Origin: Chitinophaga barathri
GTDB taxonomy: Bacteria; Bacteroidota; Bacteroidia; Chitinophagales; Chitinophagaceae
Direction: 5' to 3'
Length of the DNA stretch: 64,000 nt
Assembly: GCF_003807585.1 (NCBI RefSeq)
Contig: NZ_RMBX01000001.1
Location: forward strand, 558,001-622,000
Every line of letters begins with the position of its first letter. Within the stretch, counting starts at the first letter, position 1. Shown here piece after piece: positions 1 to 9,249 of this stretch. Below the pieces are notes generated by a model. The model was not told where the DNA came from and made no database searches. It worked only from the letters and a program-made list of their open reading frames with translations. A program made the translations under genes and the position numbers.

Positions 1-87
1 AATACGCTTATTGAAAAGGTAAAGGGGCGGTGGAGTGGAGTCCCCTGGGAAGTTTACAGGCAGCAGTTAGTGGAGGCGCTGCGCTGA
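1..87 (+). CDS. C-terminal end of a truncated plus-strand gene
   Basis: Frame 1 is open from the first base to a TGA at 85-87 and encodes 28 residues ending VYRQQLVEALR. The composition (charged, amphipathic, with Trp in WSGVPW) looks protein-like, but a short open frame at a window edge could be chance. No family can be named from so little. If real, it is convergent with the small minus-strand lipoprotein gene that follows. Confidence 0.3.
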   Translation, partial: NTLIEKVKGRWSGVPWEVYRQQLVEALR

Positions 88-184
88 GGTGTCGAACTGC
101 CGTTCGGCAACCAATTATGATGACCGCCATGAAGCGAAAAGGCCGGTCCTATTATAGCAATCGTTATCCTGGGTTGGCTTACTG

Positions 185-562
185 TTACCGCACCGGATAG
201 AATGCGACCTGGTTGATCCTAATATACCCGGAATCGGGCACCAGGAGAACATCCAACTGGTTATCGGCGTGAATTGCGGAGGTGGTTGCATTGTAATAGC
301 CGATCCACGCGCGGTCAGTAACCTTATCGACATTGTCTTCCGTATCCTTGAATCGCTCTACCGAGTGGATCTTCACAGAATATCCGCCGGTCCCTTCCGT
401 CCCCGCCTGGCTGATGGTGACTGTACGAACCATGAGACTCTTCTCGTCGTCCATTGTATCGACAAAAAAGCCGGTCATCGGCGCTTCTTTGGTGGCTGGG
501 CTGCCGCACTTACTAACAGCGACCCCGAGGATGGATATGGCAAGCATGTATGTGAACTTCAT
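185..562 (-). CDS. small putative lipoprotein, unknown function
   Basis: 125 residues. The N-terminus (MKFTYMLAISILGVAVSKCG) is a short basic-hydrophobic signal with a Cys at about residue 19, resembling a lipobox although V-S-K before the Cys is not ideal. The mature part is beta-rich and polar with no recognised domain; residues near 50-75 carry repeated Val/Thr strands. It lies downstream of the 547-residue envelope protein gene and is separated from it by about 400 bases holding a strong hairpin, so it is probably its own transcript. Function unknown; an envelope-anchored accessory protein of the conjugative element is a guess from position. Confidence 0.55.
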   Translation of the reverse strand: MKFTYMLAISILGVAVSKCGSPATKEAPMTGFFVDTMDDEKSLMVRTVTISQAGTEGTGGYSVKIHSVERFKDTEDNVDKVTDRAWIGYYNATTSAIHADNQLDVLLVPDSGYIRINQVAFYPVR

Positions 563-862
563 GGTTTGCTTTTAATTATATCTGCAATTTGTAGGATAAA
601 ATTTTGAAACCTCAAAAAACTTTTTTTCGAGGAAACTCCCATTGATTCTGTGTGCTTTATATATCGGGTTACCTTGTCGGCCTCACAGGATCAGCCTTGG
701 GGAAGCTTCATTTAATGACCTGACAGGCAATGGAACGATCAAAATCGAGGGCGATAAAAATGCTTTCTATTCGTTCGTGGGTATGGTTGATAAATTCAAC
801 TTTTGGTTCAATATTGTTGAACCATAGTAAAGTAATTTTCCGTGCTTGCCTAGCTTATGGGC

Positions 863-902
863 AATACAGCTCCATCATCTGTATATTTGATGGAGCTGTA
901 TT
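863..902 (-). terminator. hairpin terminator in the 563-966 gap
   Basis: A perfect 15-bp inverted repeat (863-877 against 888-902, arms AATACAGCTCCATCA and its complement) with a 10-base loop lies 65 bases beyond the stop of the minus-strand envelope protein gene. It has no long U-tract, so it may act as a weak or bidirectional terminator or as an mRNA 3'-end stabiliser. The rest of 563-966 holds nothing supportable; a short plus-strand frame at 642-827 has only a TTG start and no recognisable family. Confidence 0.5.
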
Positions 903-966
903 CCTTCGCTGAACACTACGTAGTGTTATACGCCGGTTCTTTTTCGTATTAAATAAACAACCATTA

Positions 967-2610
967 TCATTTTTCCTTATCCTCCTTTGGGGCTTCAGCC
1001 GCCGCCTCTTCTTCCTTGGGTTTTTCCCCTACCTTTTCTTTGGACTTCCCAATGGGTATGTTGAATGTCAGCGACCAGAAGCTATTGGTGCGAAAGGTTT
1101 TTTTCGTGATATCCTTGAGGTTGTTGGAGGCGATATCCTGTAAGTTGGAATAGCCATTGGCCAGCGTCTCAACCATTCCGGCCGCGCAGCCATAGGAAAG
1201 AATCAATCTTCCCGACTTGCCAAAGATCAGGCTACCGCCTCCCAGGTACCGAATAGACGGATTGGGGCCAATAGACAGACCAGCACCTATGGTCGCTCCA
1301 ATACTAAACCATGAGCTGATTCTCGGATATACATGCATCATCGCGGCAACGCCCATATCCAGGTTCTTTTCATTTTCCTGCTGAATGATCTGATATCTGC
1401 GGTTGATGACGGAATCCGCCCCTGTAGAGCCTGGCACGATACTACTGTCTGGTTTCAGCAAATAACGATCGTCCACCAGGTTAGTAATAAACGGGCCGGT
1501 ACTGAAGTCGAACTTTATACCGCCGATGGCGCTGACTTTCAGCGGCTGGTTGTCCACAACCCTGACCCCCTGGACGCCGGATTTGGGCAGCACCGAAAAG
1601 TTGAAAATATACTGATCGACATTTTGCACCTGCGGAATCGTGTACACAAAGTAGCTGCGCAGCGTCAGCAGGCTTCGGTAACTGTTGAGCGTCTCGGATA
1701 CCTGTTCACGGTGGTAGGGCGTCAGACCCTGCAGGTTGTACCGAATAAAACTGGCAAGATCAGTAATGGTGGAATCGTACTTTCTAAAATAGTTGAGTGT
1801 TTCGCGGCGGAAGTCGGAGATGTAGGTACATACATCCTTACATTCCGGCATATCCTTGAGTAGCCCTGTAAGCTGGTCAATCTCCTTTTGCAGCTGTAGG
1901 ACATCGGCCAATATGTTGAGCAGGTTGCTATTTTCCGACTGCGTGGCGGGCGCAATAAAGGTTTGATTAAAGAGGGCGGGCACCTCGGTATTGAAGTCTA
2001 TCGTTTCACTACCAACTACGACGCTATCCCGAAAAGGATTGATGCCTCTGATAACAAAAGCATACGAACGGCCGACAACCGGTTTTCTGATACATTGCTT
2101 GCCGCCTTTTGTAACCAACATACTGCTATGATCATACACCAGGTGCCGGATGGACAGCGTACAGGCAGAACAAAAATCAACGGAGAGTTCCTGCAGGTCC
2201 TTCATTTTGTCCTTAATGACCTTAAAGCCGGGCGGCGGCAGCCGTTCCAGTACTACGGAGGCAAATGTCCGGGTTACGCCGTTACCGTTTCTGATCCTGA
2301 AGTTGACGACCTGATTTTCCAGGCTGGTGGGGACGCTAAAAGGGTGGGTACCGCCGGTAACCGATTCAACCAGGATATCACCGACCCCGCTGACGACCGT
2401 CAGGGTATCCTTGTCGGGTAGTGACGTTATCACAATTCTGCCTTTTTTGATCTCCTGGTGCTCGAGGGGTACAACGATTTTTTTTGTCGTGGCTTCAATT
2501 AGCACTGAATCGGACGGATCGACGGATTTGCCCTGGTATTGAAATTTGATGACCTGGGCATGCAGTTGGAAACTAAAAGACAATAGTAAGAGAAAGAAAA
2601 AATGTTTCAT
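967..2610 (-). CDS. exported protein with coiled-coil centre and probable outer-membrane barrel end
   Basis: 547 residues. The Sec signal is clear (MKHFFFLLLLSFSFQLHAQ, cleavage after HAQ). The first 220 residues are beta-rich; residues about 225-320 are helical with heptad-like Leu/Ile spacing and Cys pairs; the last 200 contain alternating Gly-rich strands (for example IGATIGAGLSIG) of the outer-membrane beta-barrel kind. The extreme C-terminus is a Lys/Glu/Ala-rich tail. It starts 11 bases after the trypsin-like gene stops, so the two are likely co-transcribed. It sits where conjugative elements carry late transfer or envelope genes, but it matches no Tra protein I recognise. It could be a surface or pore protein processed by its neighbour; that is inference. 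Confidence 0.65.
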   Translation of the reverse strand: MKHFFFLLLLSFSFQLHAQVIKFQYQGKSVDPSDSVLIEATTKKIVVPLEHQEIKKGRIVITSLPDKDTLTVVSGVGDILVESVTGGTHPFSVPTSLENQVVNFRIRNGNGVTRTFASVVLERLPPPGFKVIKDKMKDLQELSVDFCSACTLSIRHLVYDHSSMLVTKGGKQCIRKPVVGRSYAFVIRGINPFRDSVVVGSETIDFNTEVPALFNQTFIAPATQSENSNLLNILADVLQLQKEIDQLTGLLKDMPECKDVCTYISDFRRETLNYFRKYDSTITDLASFIRYNLQGLTPYHREQVSETLNSYRSLLTLRSYFVYTIPQVQNVDQYIFNFSVLPKSGVQGVRVVDNQPLKVSAIGGIKFDFSTGPFITNLVDDRYLLKPDSSIVPGSTGADSVINRRYQIIQQENEKNLDMGVAAMMHVYPRISSWFSIGATIGAGLSIGPNPSIRYLGGGSLIFGKSGRLILSYGCAAGMVETLANGYSNLQDIASNNLKDITKKTFRTNSFWSLTFNIPIGKSKEKVGEKPKEEEAAAEAPKEDKEK

Positions 2611-2621
2611 GTTGTGCGCTT

Positions 2622-3581
2622 TTAAAGTATCGTCAATTTAAACTCATCGAATATTTTATAGTATGGAACGATATAGGTATAGAGATCGTCGCCGCCGAGC
2701 ACAATACCTACGATCATGCCATCTTGCAGCAGTAGGCTGCCGGAGTCTCCTAAGACGGTGCATCGGGTTATCATGATCATGTCTAAAAACTCGAATGGTA
2801 CCGCATCCCGGAAGGGTTTTAACACATCAATAATCGGGGTGGTGAACCTCCCCCCTTTGCTGCGGACGTAGAGCTCCGCCGGCTTGTTTTTAATGGCGCC
2901 AAGGTTCTTTTTTTGGTGAAAATCATTTCGAATAAACGCTCTGCCGTCCGGCAATACATTGTGCACTATGGCGCCTTCCTGCAGCAGCACAATGGCCGCG
3001 TCGATCTGCTGGGTAAATTTCCCTTTATACAACGTTCCTATCAGATTACCGACAGCTACCCGGTGAATGGCAGGATTGGTGGCTCTATCGAAAACAAACT
3101 GCCCGCTCCGCTTCAGGGAGTTGGCGGCGACATGATAGTTGGTCAGGGCAAAAAGGTCATTGCGGCTATTGCGTAAAAACAGGCCGATGGTTCCGGGATC
3201 GTTGGTACCCACCTCTTTAATTGAGTCCATGATCGCGGCATGCAACTGGAATTCACCAGACTGCCGTACGTCGGTCTTGATTCTTTTCACCTGGCCGTCC
3301 GGAAACCGTATATCAAAATATGGGGGAATGTACTCTGTTGCCGCCAGCTCGGACTCCGGGATCTTTTTGGCGAAGTTGAAGACGATGACGTAATAGTTGA
3401 GATACCGGTCATTTTTGTACTTCCGCTCCACGCGGACGCTGCGCAGATTGTTACCGTATTTTTTATACCAACGCTTACGTCGTTGTTGAATGTAACCCTG
3501 AAGAAACGCGATCTTCCTGATAGTTTTGGGGTGCATAGTATGGGGTGCTGTGGAAGGGGCAACTGGGTGAGTACTACTCAA
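2622..3581 (-). CDS. trypsin-like serine protease, probably cytoplasmic
   Basis: 319 residues; a second ATG at 3536 (residue 16) is also possible. The C-terminal 200 residues have the chymotrypsin-fold triad in order: His in LTNYHVA, Asp in QQIDAAIVLL, and Ser in LGDSGSLLL, followed by the strand GMIVGIVLGG. This is the layout of trypsin-like peptidase domains. No signal peptide precedes it; the N-terminal 60 residues are very basic (RRKRWYKKYG), which could bind nucleic acid or membrane. Immediately downstream is a secreted coiled-coil/barrel protein. Some cytosolic trypsin-like proteases act as effectors of defence systems, so a protective role in this mobile element is possible, but no sensor gene is adjacent. 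Peptidase assignment is firm, role unknown. Confidence 0.75.
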   Translation of the reverse strand: MSSTHPVAPSTAPHTMHPKTIRKIAFLQGYIQQRRKRWYKKYGNNLRSVRVERKYKNDRYLNYYVIVFNFAKKIPESELAATEYIPPYFDIRFPDGQVKRIKTDVRQSGEFQLHAAIMDSIKEVGTNDPGTIGLFLRNSRNDLFALTNYHVAANSLKRSGQFVFDRATNPAIHRVAVGNLIGTLYKGKFTQQIDAAIVLLQEGAIVHNVLPDGRAFIRNDFHQKKNLGAIKNKPAELYVRSKGGRFTTPIIDVLKPFRDAVPFEFLDMIMITRCTVLGDSGSLLLQDGMIVGIVLGGDDLYTYIVPYYKIFDEFKLTIL

Positions 3582-3746
3582 ATGCCGTTCCTAGATAAAC
3601 ATAGATTAGGAAATCCATACCAAGATAGACATATTCCGTTATTTTTCAAACGGTCATGGACAACGCGATATAGCGACCGAAAAGTTGGCTCAAATGCTCC
3701 GGAACAACCGATGGAGTTTCACAACCGACTGCATTACCGCCGCATT

Positions 3747-3776
3747 AAAAAACTCCCGCCAGGCGTTCGGCAGGAG
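3747..3776 (-). terminator. rho-independent terminator after traG
   Basis: Read on the minus strand: stem CTCCTGCC / GGCGGGAG (one G-T pair), 8-base loop, then six T. It lies 85 bases after the traG stop and ends the tra transcript before the protease gene. The remaining bases of 3582-3860 hold no supported gene. Confidence 0.7.
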
Positions 3777-3860
3777 CATGGCCAATTTACCCACGCCCTT
3801 CACAAGATTGTGGGGGACTTGGCCTGGGGCAATGTCGTTTAGTATGCCATAAGCTATTGG

Positions 3861-6410
3861 TCAGGCAAATCCATCTTGTTTGATTCGCAGATCTTCAATT
3901 AGCGCCCTGATTCCTTTTCGGATGTCCCCGCCAAACCTATCGGCATACTGCTGAACGAGCACTTTCTCCTTTTCCTCCGTTGTATAACAGTAATATTCCT
4001 CCGGTGAAGGTTCATAGCCGAACACCCGCGAGTATTGACCACCCAACTCGATGTATATCTCGCGGTACTTACGGCGGGGATCATTGGCACGATTCAGTGA
4101 CAAAACCATGGTTTTGCCTTTGTCCGTAAGGCCCAAAGTCTCCTGAATCTTATCGAATTTATTGGCAAACTTGCGGATATCGAGGATGATCTTGCAGTCT
4201 GCGTTGTTGAGGATGGCTTCCTTAACCACCGGGGAGGAGATAAGGTCATCGACTTCCTGGGTAACCACAATTGCTTCGCCGAAATGTTTTCTAACAGTCT
4301 TATACAGGTATTTTATGAAGGAAGCCATGCCCGCCTTGGCGATTGCTGACCAGGCTTCTTCAATAATGATCACTTTACGAACGCCTTTGAGTTTGCGCAT
4401 TTTCGAAATGAAGCTCTCCATTATTACCAATGTCGTCACTGCAAATAATGTCCCGTGCTCCTTTAAGGCGTCGATCTCGTAGACTGTCAGCCGCTGATGA
4501 AGTAGGTCGAGATTTTGAGTAGCGTTGAGCAAGTAGCCAAATTCACCATCTTTATAATACGGCCGAAGAACATATAAAAAGTTGTCGATATCGAACTCCT
4601 TTTCCTTTACCTTATCCCCTGCCAGCACGGCCCCGTACTCGTCACGGAGAAAATCGTAGAATGTATTGAAACAAGGTATAATGGCTTTGTTCTTCTCCAG
4701 TTTGCCGAAATACATATGCAAAGCGTTAGAAAGAGCGACATACTCACTGCGTCGGAACTGTTCATCCTCGCGCTTCCATAGGGCAACGAGCAATGTCTTT
4801 AGGGACTCCTTTTTTTCGGTATCCATGCTGTCACCCGGTGACAGGTAGAAAGGGTTAAAGCGGATGGGATCGCTCTCCTTGTGGGTAAAGTAGTAACCGC
4901 CCAAAAGGCCGGTCAACCCTTGGTAGGAATGCCCGACATCGACGATTACGACATGTGCACCCTGCTCGACATAAGATCGAACTAAATGATTGACTGCCAG
5001 AGATTTGCCAGCTCCTGAGCTCCCAAGAATGACCTTATTGCGATTACTGGTATAGCGTCCCATCGGCCAATCGCTGATATCGGTCCATACAGGACAGCCC
5101 ATTTGTCGGTCTACGAGTCGAAGGCCAAAAGAGGATACTGAATCGCGATAGGAGGTTTCCTGGGCCAGAAAGCAGGACGCCTGCTCGCAGAAAGTGTCGA
5201 AGGTTTCATTGAAAGGTAACTCACCTTCATTGCCCGGCATAGCTGCCCAATGCAATTGGGCTGCACCGCGGATTTCTTCTCTCGGGTTGGCATCCATCTG
5301 CGCCAGGGCTGATGAGGCCATGTTACGAATGTCTTTGAGCTTATCTCGATCGTCGGTCCAAACCAACAGATTGAAATGGGCACGGACTGGCTGGCGCGAC
5401 TCCGATATCGCCTCGTTGAGGTAGGCATTTACGGCGTCGCGGGCGATGGCATTCTCACGGCTGTATGCACTGAGCGAGTGAAGGCGACGGCGCTTGGCCT
5501 CGAGTTTCTTGTAGGTTTTGTGGGTATCTTCAATGACGATGTACTGGTTGTAGATGTGATCGCAGTCCAGTAGCTGACCGACCGGTGCGGCGAAACTGAC
5601 GAAAAATTTAGTTCGATCGGTAGAATACTTATCATACGCCAGTTTGGAACCAACCAGGCTGGGAAGATCTTCAAGCTGGCTCATGGAGTAGAGCTGACAC
5701 AGCTTCTCCCCTATGCGAAACTCAGGCTTATACGAAATATCCCGTTGCAGGGGCTCGCTTTCGGCGTCGAGTAAAAAGCAATACTTCTCCAGTAATCCCG
5801 GTTTTTCGGTGGTGCCGGCCAGCTCGTCTGCGGCAAGGCGACGTAGTTGAATAAAACTCCCTTCAGACAAGAGCTTTTCGAATTGACCGACCTTATCTTC
5901 AAAATCAGCGAATGCCTGGCCTTTAGCGGCAGGCTGCACCAATGACGGGCGTAACAGGTTGTTGAAAACTGAACTGGCAGGCTTGCGGCCATCAGCACGC
6001 CGTGTGACCATCAGGTAACAGGCGTGTTGCCGAATGGGACGCTGGTAAAAGAAACGCTCGCTTGCCTGGTTCAAAAATGTGATCTCGTCTTCGGTGTTTT
6101 CCTTCGACCGGAAGTTACCTTTTGTGTACCAATCCTGCTTATGCAGGATGGTACCGGGCGGCAGGATACGAATGGCACGTATCCAGTTATGGTGCACGGT
6201 CTCCAGTTCATCGGCTGCCAGGGTAAAGACTTCGGGTAGCAGTACCTCGAATACAACAGTGATATCGCCCTGCTTTGAAAGCAGGCAGTCGTCCTCTATC
6301 TTATAAATGGGAAATCGGTCGGCAAGGGAATAAGTTTTGGATGCGACAGGGCGTACCTGTAGCACCAGCGCTGCGAGTAACAGCGTTGCAATGCAGATGA
6401 TGGTGAACAT
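3861..6410 (-). CDS. traG: TraG, VirB4-like conjugation ATPase
   Basis: 849 residues from the ATG at 6410, which lies 2 bases after the traF stop; upstream in-frame starts would overlap traF. The protein begins with a membrane segment (MFTIICIATLLLAALVLQV). It carries Walker A GSSGAGKS near residue 465 and Walker B with the EEAW signature (IIIEEAW) near residue 683, plus the TQEVDDL motif after it, as in TraG/VirB4 ATPases of Bacteroides conjugative transposons. This class powers assembly and substrate passage of the type IV secretion channel at the inner membrane. Length and position directly after traF fit the CTnDOT-type order E-F-G. The usual traH-traQ genes do not follow in recognisable form; the operon ends at a terminator. 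Confidence 0.93.
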   Translation of the reverse strand: MFTIICIATLLLAALVLQVRPVASKTYSLADRFPIYKIEDDCLLSKQGDITVVFEVLLPEVFTLAADELETVHHNWIRAIRILPPGTILHKQDWYTKGNFRSKENTEDEITFLNQASERFFYQRPIRQHACYLMVTRRADGRKPASSVFNNLLRPSLVQPAAKGQAFADFEDKVGQFEKLLSEGSFIQLRRLAADELAGTTEKPGLLEKYCFLLDAESEPLQRDISYKPEFRIGEKLCQLYSMSQLEDLPSLVGSKLAYDKYSTDRTKFFVSFAAPVGQLLDCDHIYNQYIVIEDTHKTYKKLEAKRRRLHSLSAYSRENAIARDAVNAYLNEAISESRQPVRAHFNLLVWTDDRDKLKDIRNMASSALAQMDANPREEIRGAAQLHWAAMPGNEGELPFNETFDTFCEQASCFLAQETSYRDSVSSFGLRLVDRQMGCPVWTDISDWPMGRYTSNRNKVILGSSGAGKSLAVNHLVRSYVEQGAHVVIVDVGHSYQGLTGLLGGYYFTHKESDPIRFNPFYLSPGDSMDTEKKESLKTLLVALWKREDEQFRRSEYVALSNALHMYFGKLEKNKAIIPCFNTFYDFLRDEYGAVLAGDKVKEKEFDIDNFLYVLRPYYKDGEFGYLLNATQNLDLLHQRLTVYEIDALKEHGTLFAVTTLVIMESFISKMRKLKGVRKVIIIEEAWSAIAKAGMASFIKYLYKTVRKHFGEAIVVTQEVDDLISSPVVKEAILNNADCKIILDIRKFANKFDKIQETLGLTDKGKTMVLSLNRANDPRRKYREIYIELGGQYSRVFGYEPSPEEYYCYTTEEKEKVLVQQYADRFGGDIRKGIRALIEDLRIKQDGFA

Positions 6411-6412
6411 GA

Positions 6413-6681
6413 TTAACGAGTTTTGGAAAGAGAAAGAAAGATGTGCCTTCCGGGAGGGTGCAGGCACTCAGGAAGCCGGCGGTAGCCGATTTCTTTGATC
6501 AGGCCATGTTCGCCGTAGCGATGACTGTAGCGGATTACCCACGTAACGAGTGCGTACCCCAGCACTCCGGTTACGGCTGCACATATGAAGGTGGGAATGC
6601 CGGCGATATAAAGGATGGAAAAAAGAATCAACAGGGCCACCAGGCCGAGGCCCAGATACATGATGTATTGGGCCTTTATCC
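6413..6681 (-). CDS. traF: traF 3' exon (DUF4133), interrupted by a group II intron
   Basis: This segment encodes the main part of TraF, a small bitopic or polytopic inner-membrane protein (DUF4133) of the mating-pair channel. It begins with the KAQYIMYLG motif, then two hydrophobic segments (LVALLILFSILYIAGI and FICAAVTGVLGYALV), then RYGEHGLIKEIG. The conserved N-terminus is missing here and is found 2.5 kb upstream at 9175-9232. Joining G from 9175 to GG at 6681-6680 makes a Gly codon and restores the frame as EFKG-IKAQYI, giving a 108-residue protein of normal size. The apparent N-terminal extension of the uninterrupted frame up to 6757 is intron domain V/VI sequence, not protein. Confidence 0.9.
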
Positions 6682-6742
6682 GTGGGCTAAGCATCCGGCG
6701 CCTTGCTATATTGCTATAGTAGGTTTCCAAATACTCGCCCCC

Positions 6743-6776
6743 AAACCGTACGTACACCTCTCAGCGTATACGGCTT
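6743..6776 (-). ncRNA. group II intron domain V (catalytic hairpin)
   Basis: On the minus strand the 34-base hairpin opens AAAGCCGTATAC and closes GTACGTACGGTTT. It carries the AGC catalytic triad and the bulge and tetraloop arrangement of domain V. It lies just after the maturase stop codon and about 60 bases before the 3' splice site. This is the diagnostic element for calling a group II intron rather than only a free-standing reverse transcriptase. Confidence 0.88.
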
Positions 6777-6790
6777 TCCATTAATATTAC

Positions 6791-8608
6791 TCAGTCTAAC
6801 CGACCGGCATGAATCTTCTTGTGACAAGGCGGGCAGACGGCTATCGTCTTCCTTCTTCTGGCGTGCATCAGGATTTGCCAAGGTTGCTTACGGGCAACAT
6901 CTTTGAGCTTCCTGACATGGTGCATTTCCAGATCGCCTTCACTGCCGCATACTTCACAAACTTTCGCTTTCAACCGGTCTACCAGACTGGTGGTAGCGTT
7001 GTTCATGATCATATTGGGCAGGTTGTCACTAAAGAACTGATTCGTGTCTGTCTTTCGCTTGAACCCAGCATTGTAGAAAAGTTTGACTTTCTGATTTCCG
7101 AGTCTATCTCTGTACGTTACACCAAAGTTCTTTCCGATACGGAGTTTGGCGATGGCTTCGCGTTGGCTCATGCTGTACTTCTTAGCGAATGTTTTGAACA
7201 TGCTGTACTGCATGATGTGATAGAAGTCGTTAATCGAAGAGCTATTATTGGCTATCGAATAGTAATTGTAAAAGCCCCTGATTTCTGCGTTGTAGTTGTC
7301 TATAATCTCCAGATCGTCATTGTTGATCAGTTTCGTCCTGCTGAGAGGTTTCCAGATTTGGCGGCCTTCGTGAGTGACCATAGTAATCGCCTCGTATTCG
7401 GCCAGTTTCCGCCTCATGGTTTCGGTCGGTATGTTCAACACGACTTTGTGATCATAGACCCGCATTTTATTGCCGGTTTTACTACTACGTTTCGTTGCCT
7501 GACTGGCTTTCCGGACATGGATCTCGTACCCTAAGAACTTTGCAGGTGTCTGCGCATGCGTAATGAGCGTTTTGTCGTCTGACAGTGCGAGTTTCAGTTT
7601 ATCGGAGAGGAAGTTCTTAATATCCCCTTTGATCTGCTCACACTCCTGTTTGCTCCCGATGACGCCGATCAGAAAATCATCTGCGTACCTTGTGTATTTG
7701 ATCCGTTTGAATCCGCTGTCCATTTCATCAACGCTTTTGTGGGCTAATCGCTCCTTTTTGATAGCTTCAATCTTAGCGATTCTTGAAAGCCTTTCACTTT
7801 CATCCTTTACTCTGTCCAGTTTGTAGTTGAGCTTCGCAATCTTCTGCGTGAGCTTGAAGTAGGCTACGTTGCTCTTTCTTGTAGAACCTTTGTCGAACTG
7901 ATTGATGTACTCCTTCATGAACTTGTCCAGCTTGTCGAGGTAGATATTTGCCAGTATTGGGCTGACTATACCTCCCTGCGGTGTTCCGCTGTAGGTTCTG
8001 TGGAATACCCAGTCTTCGACGTACCCGGCGCGGAGGAATTTTCTGACCAGCCGTAGGAAGCGTTCATCTTCGATTCTTTCGCGGAGGATTCCGATCAGTA
8101 CATCGTGATCGATGTTGTCGAAAAACCCTTTGATGTCCCCTTCAATGAACCACTTTGTGGCTGTGAAGTTCTTCTGCACCTGGTTTAGTGCGGTGTGGCT
8201 GCTTCTGTTTGGCCGGAAGCCGTGAGAGCTGTCTTCGAATTGCTTCTCGAATATGGATTCCAGAATCATTCGGAGTACCTCCTGCACTAATTTGTCGTTG
8301 AACGATGGGATGCCAAGAGGACGCATTTTGCCATTCTTTTTAGGAATGTATGTCCTGCGGGCCGGGGCTGGCTGGTATGATTCGTTTTTTAACGATTCGA
8401 TCAGCATTGCGATACGTTCCAAACTCATATCGTCTACGGTTTGGCCGTCTGCCCCTTTCGTCATGTTCCCTGCCTTCGCATAAATGCGTTGGTAGGCGAC
8501 ATAGAACAGTTCTTCGTTAAAGAACAAGCGGTAGAGCCTTTCAAACTTGTACGCAGGCGTTTTACTATGCTCTGCCAGACTGTTTAATACGCTTTGTGGA
8601 TTTCTCAT
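6791..8608 (-). CDS. ltrA: group II intron reverse transcriptase/maturase with HNH endonuclease
   Basis: 605 residues. Order: RT fingers/palm with GTPQGGIVSP and the catalytic YADDFLIG, a basic maturase (X) region, then a C-terminal zinc-finger HNH domain (CEVCGSEGD, HHV, CHKKIH). The four parts together are those of a fully mobile intron-encoded protein: it stabilises the folded intron RNA for splicing, nicks the bottom strand of target DNA and primes cDNA synthesis. No frameshift or stop is seen. It is encoded inside the intron (domain IV) and is expressed from the traF transcript or an internal promoter. Symbol ltrA is used in the generic sense of intron-encoded protein. Confidence 0.95.
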   Translation of the reverse strand: MRNPQSVLNSLAEHSKTPAYKFERLYRLFFNEELFYVAYQRIYAKAGNMTKGADGQTVDDMSLERIAMLIESLKNESYQPAPARRTYIPKKNGKMRPLGIPSFNDKLVQEVLRMILESIFEKQFEDSSHGFRPNRSSHTALNQVQKNFTATKWFIEGDIKGFFDNIDHDVLIGILRERIEDERFLRLVRKFLRAGYVEDWVFHRTYSGTPQGGIVSPILANIYLDKLDKFMKEYINQFDKGSTRKSNVAYFKLTQKIAKLNYKLDRVKDESERLSRIAKIEAIKKERLAHKSVDEMDSGFKRIKYTRYADDFLIGVIGSKQECEQIKGDIKNFLSDKLKLALSDDKTLITHAQTPAKFLGYEIHVRKASQATKRSSKTGNKMRVYDHKVVLNIPTETMRRKLAEYEAITMVTHEGRQIWKPLSRTKLINNDDLEIIDNYNAEIRGFYNYYSIANNSSSINDFYHIMQYSMFKTFAKKYSMSQREAIAKLRIGKNFGVTYRDRLGNQKVKLFYNAGFKRKTDTNQFFSDNLPNMIMNNATTSLVDRLKAKVCEVCGSEGDLEMHHVRKLKDVARKQPWQILMHARRRKTIAVCPPCHKKIHAGRLD

Positions 8609-9174
8609 AAAGTCTCACACTTTTTCCAAAAATTGTATTAAAGAATATTAACTGCCTCCCTTCGCCATGTACAGGGCTTTCCCCTGCTCGGACTACTACG
8701 GAGGCTCCGTTACCATGCCGGATATTCAGAGGTCTGTACCTCATAGCCGCGCCAGCGGCGTTCCGGTTTAGGTAATCCCCGGTAAGATTTTTTGACAATA
8801 GCTTGACAAACTGTCGGATACCACTTTCGTTATTTCCTGCTGACGGCAGTTGCGCTGTAGCTTGTCCGTTGCTTTCTCCCCTCAAAGGCTGGGGAGGAAG
8901 TGCTACAGAGTGACGATTCAGATACCTTACGTCACCGGTTCGAGACGTCCCGCTCTAACTATGGTTGAACCAGTATAGGCTTTATCCTCGTGTTTGTCTT
9001 TTCACCTTCAGGTTCAGTCGCAGGTTGGTAACTACCTGACTTTCCCGTTCACCGGCATGCTATACTCCCCGTCTGCTTTCGCTTTCGGATAAGCCGGTTG
9101 GTGATAGGTCGTGTCGGACACTAACCTAATATGTTGCTAATCACGTAATTATCAAAGAACTTTCTCGGGCGCAC

Positions 9175-9232
9175 CTTTAAACTCGACAGGCTTATTGACG
9201 TTTTTGTTGAGGGTGTATATGCTTGAAGACAT
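9175..9232 (-). CDS. traF: traF 5' exon
   Basis: Fifty-eight bases, ATG at 9232, encoding MSSSIYTLNKNVNKPVEFK plus the first base of a Gly codon, the conserved start of DUF4133/TraF proteins. The frame would run into the intron and stop after a few codons (APEKVL-stop) without splicing. It starts 17 bases after the stop of the preceding 161-codon gene, consistent with an operon. This short exon explains why the downstream part of traF appears to lack its N-terminus. Confidence 0.9.
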
Positions 9233-9249
9233 GTCCTATGTTTTAATCG

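Larger units (their letters stand above)
6682..9174 (-). mobile_element. complete group II intron inserted in traF
   Basis: The element is 2,493 bases. On the minus strand it begins GTGCGCCCGAG at 9174, matching the GUGYG 5' consensus, and ends CCCAC at 6682, matching the AY 3' consensus. A canonical 34-base domain V lies at 6743-6776, and a longer-than-usual domain VI follows. The reverse transcriptase/maturase is encoded in domain IV. Bases 8609-9174 are the ribozyme domains I-III, without coding content. Both boundaries fit traF: excision joins the exons in frame. The insertion is in the same orientation as traF, as required for splicing from its transcript. It looks intact, so TraF production, and hence conjugation, should depend on splicing. 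Confidence 0.93.

Noticed and set aside
6413..6757. A 114-residue traF protein read without a break.
   Set aside because: The first 25 residues are translated intron domain V/VI; the true N-terminus is the exon at 9175-9232.
8565..8885. A 106-codon frame overlapping the intron maturase start.
   Set aside because: It lies in the ribozyme part of the intron and partly overlaps the maturase gene; no protein features.
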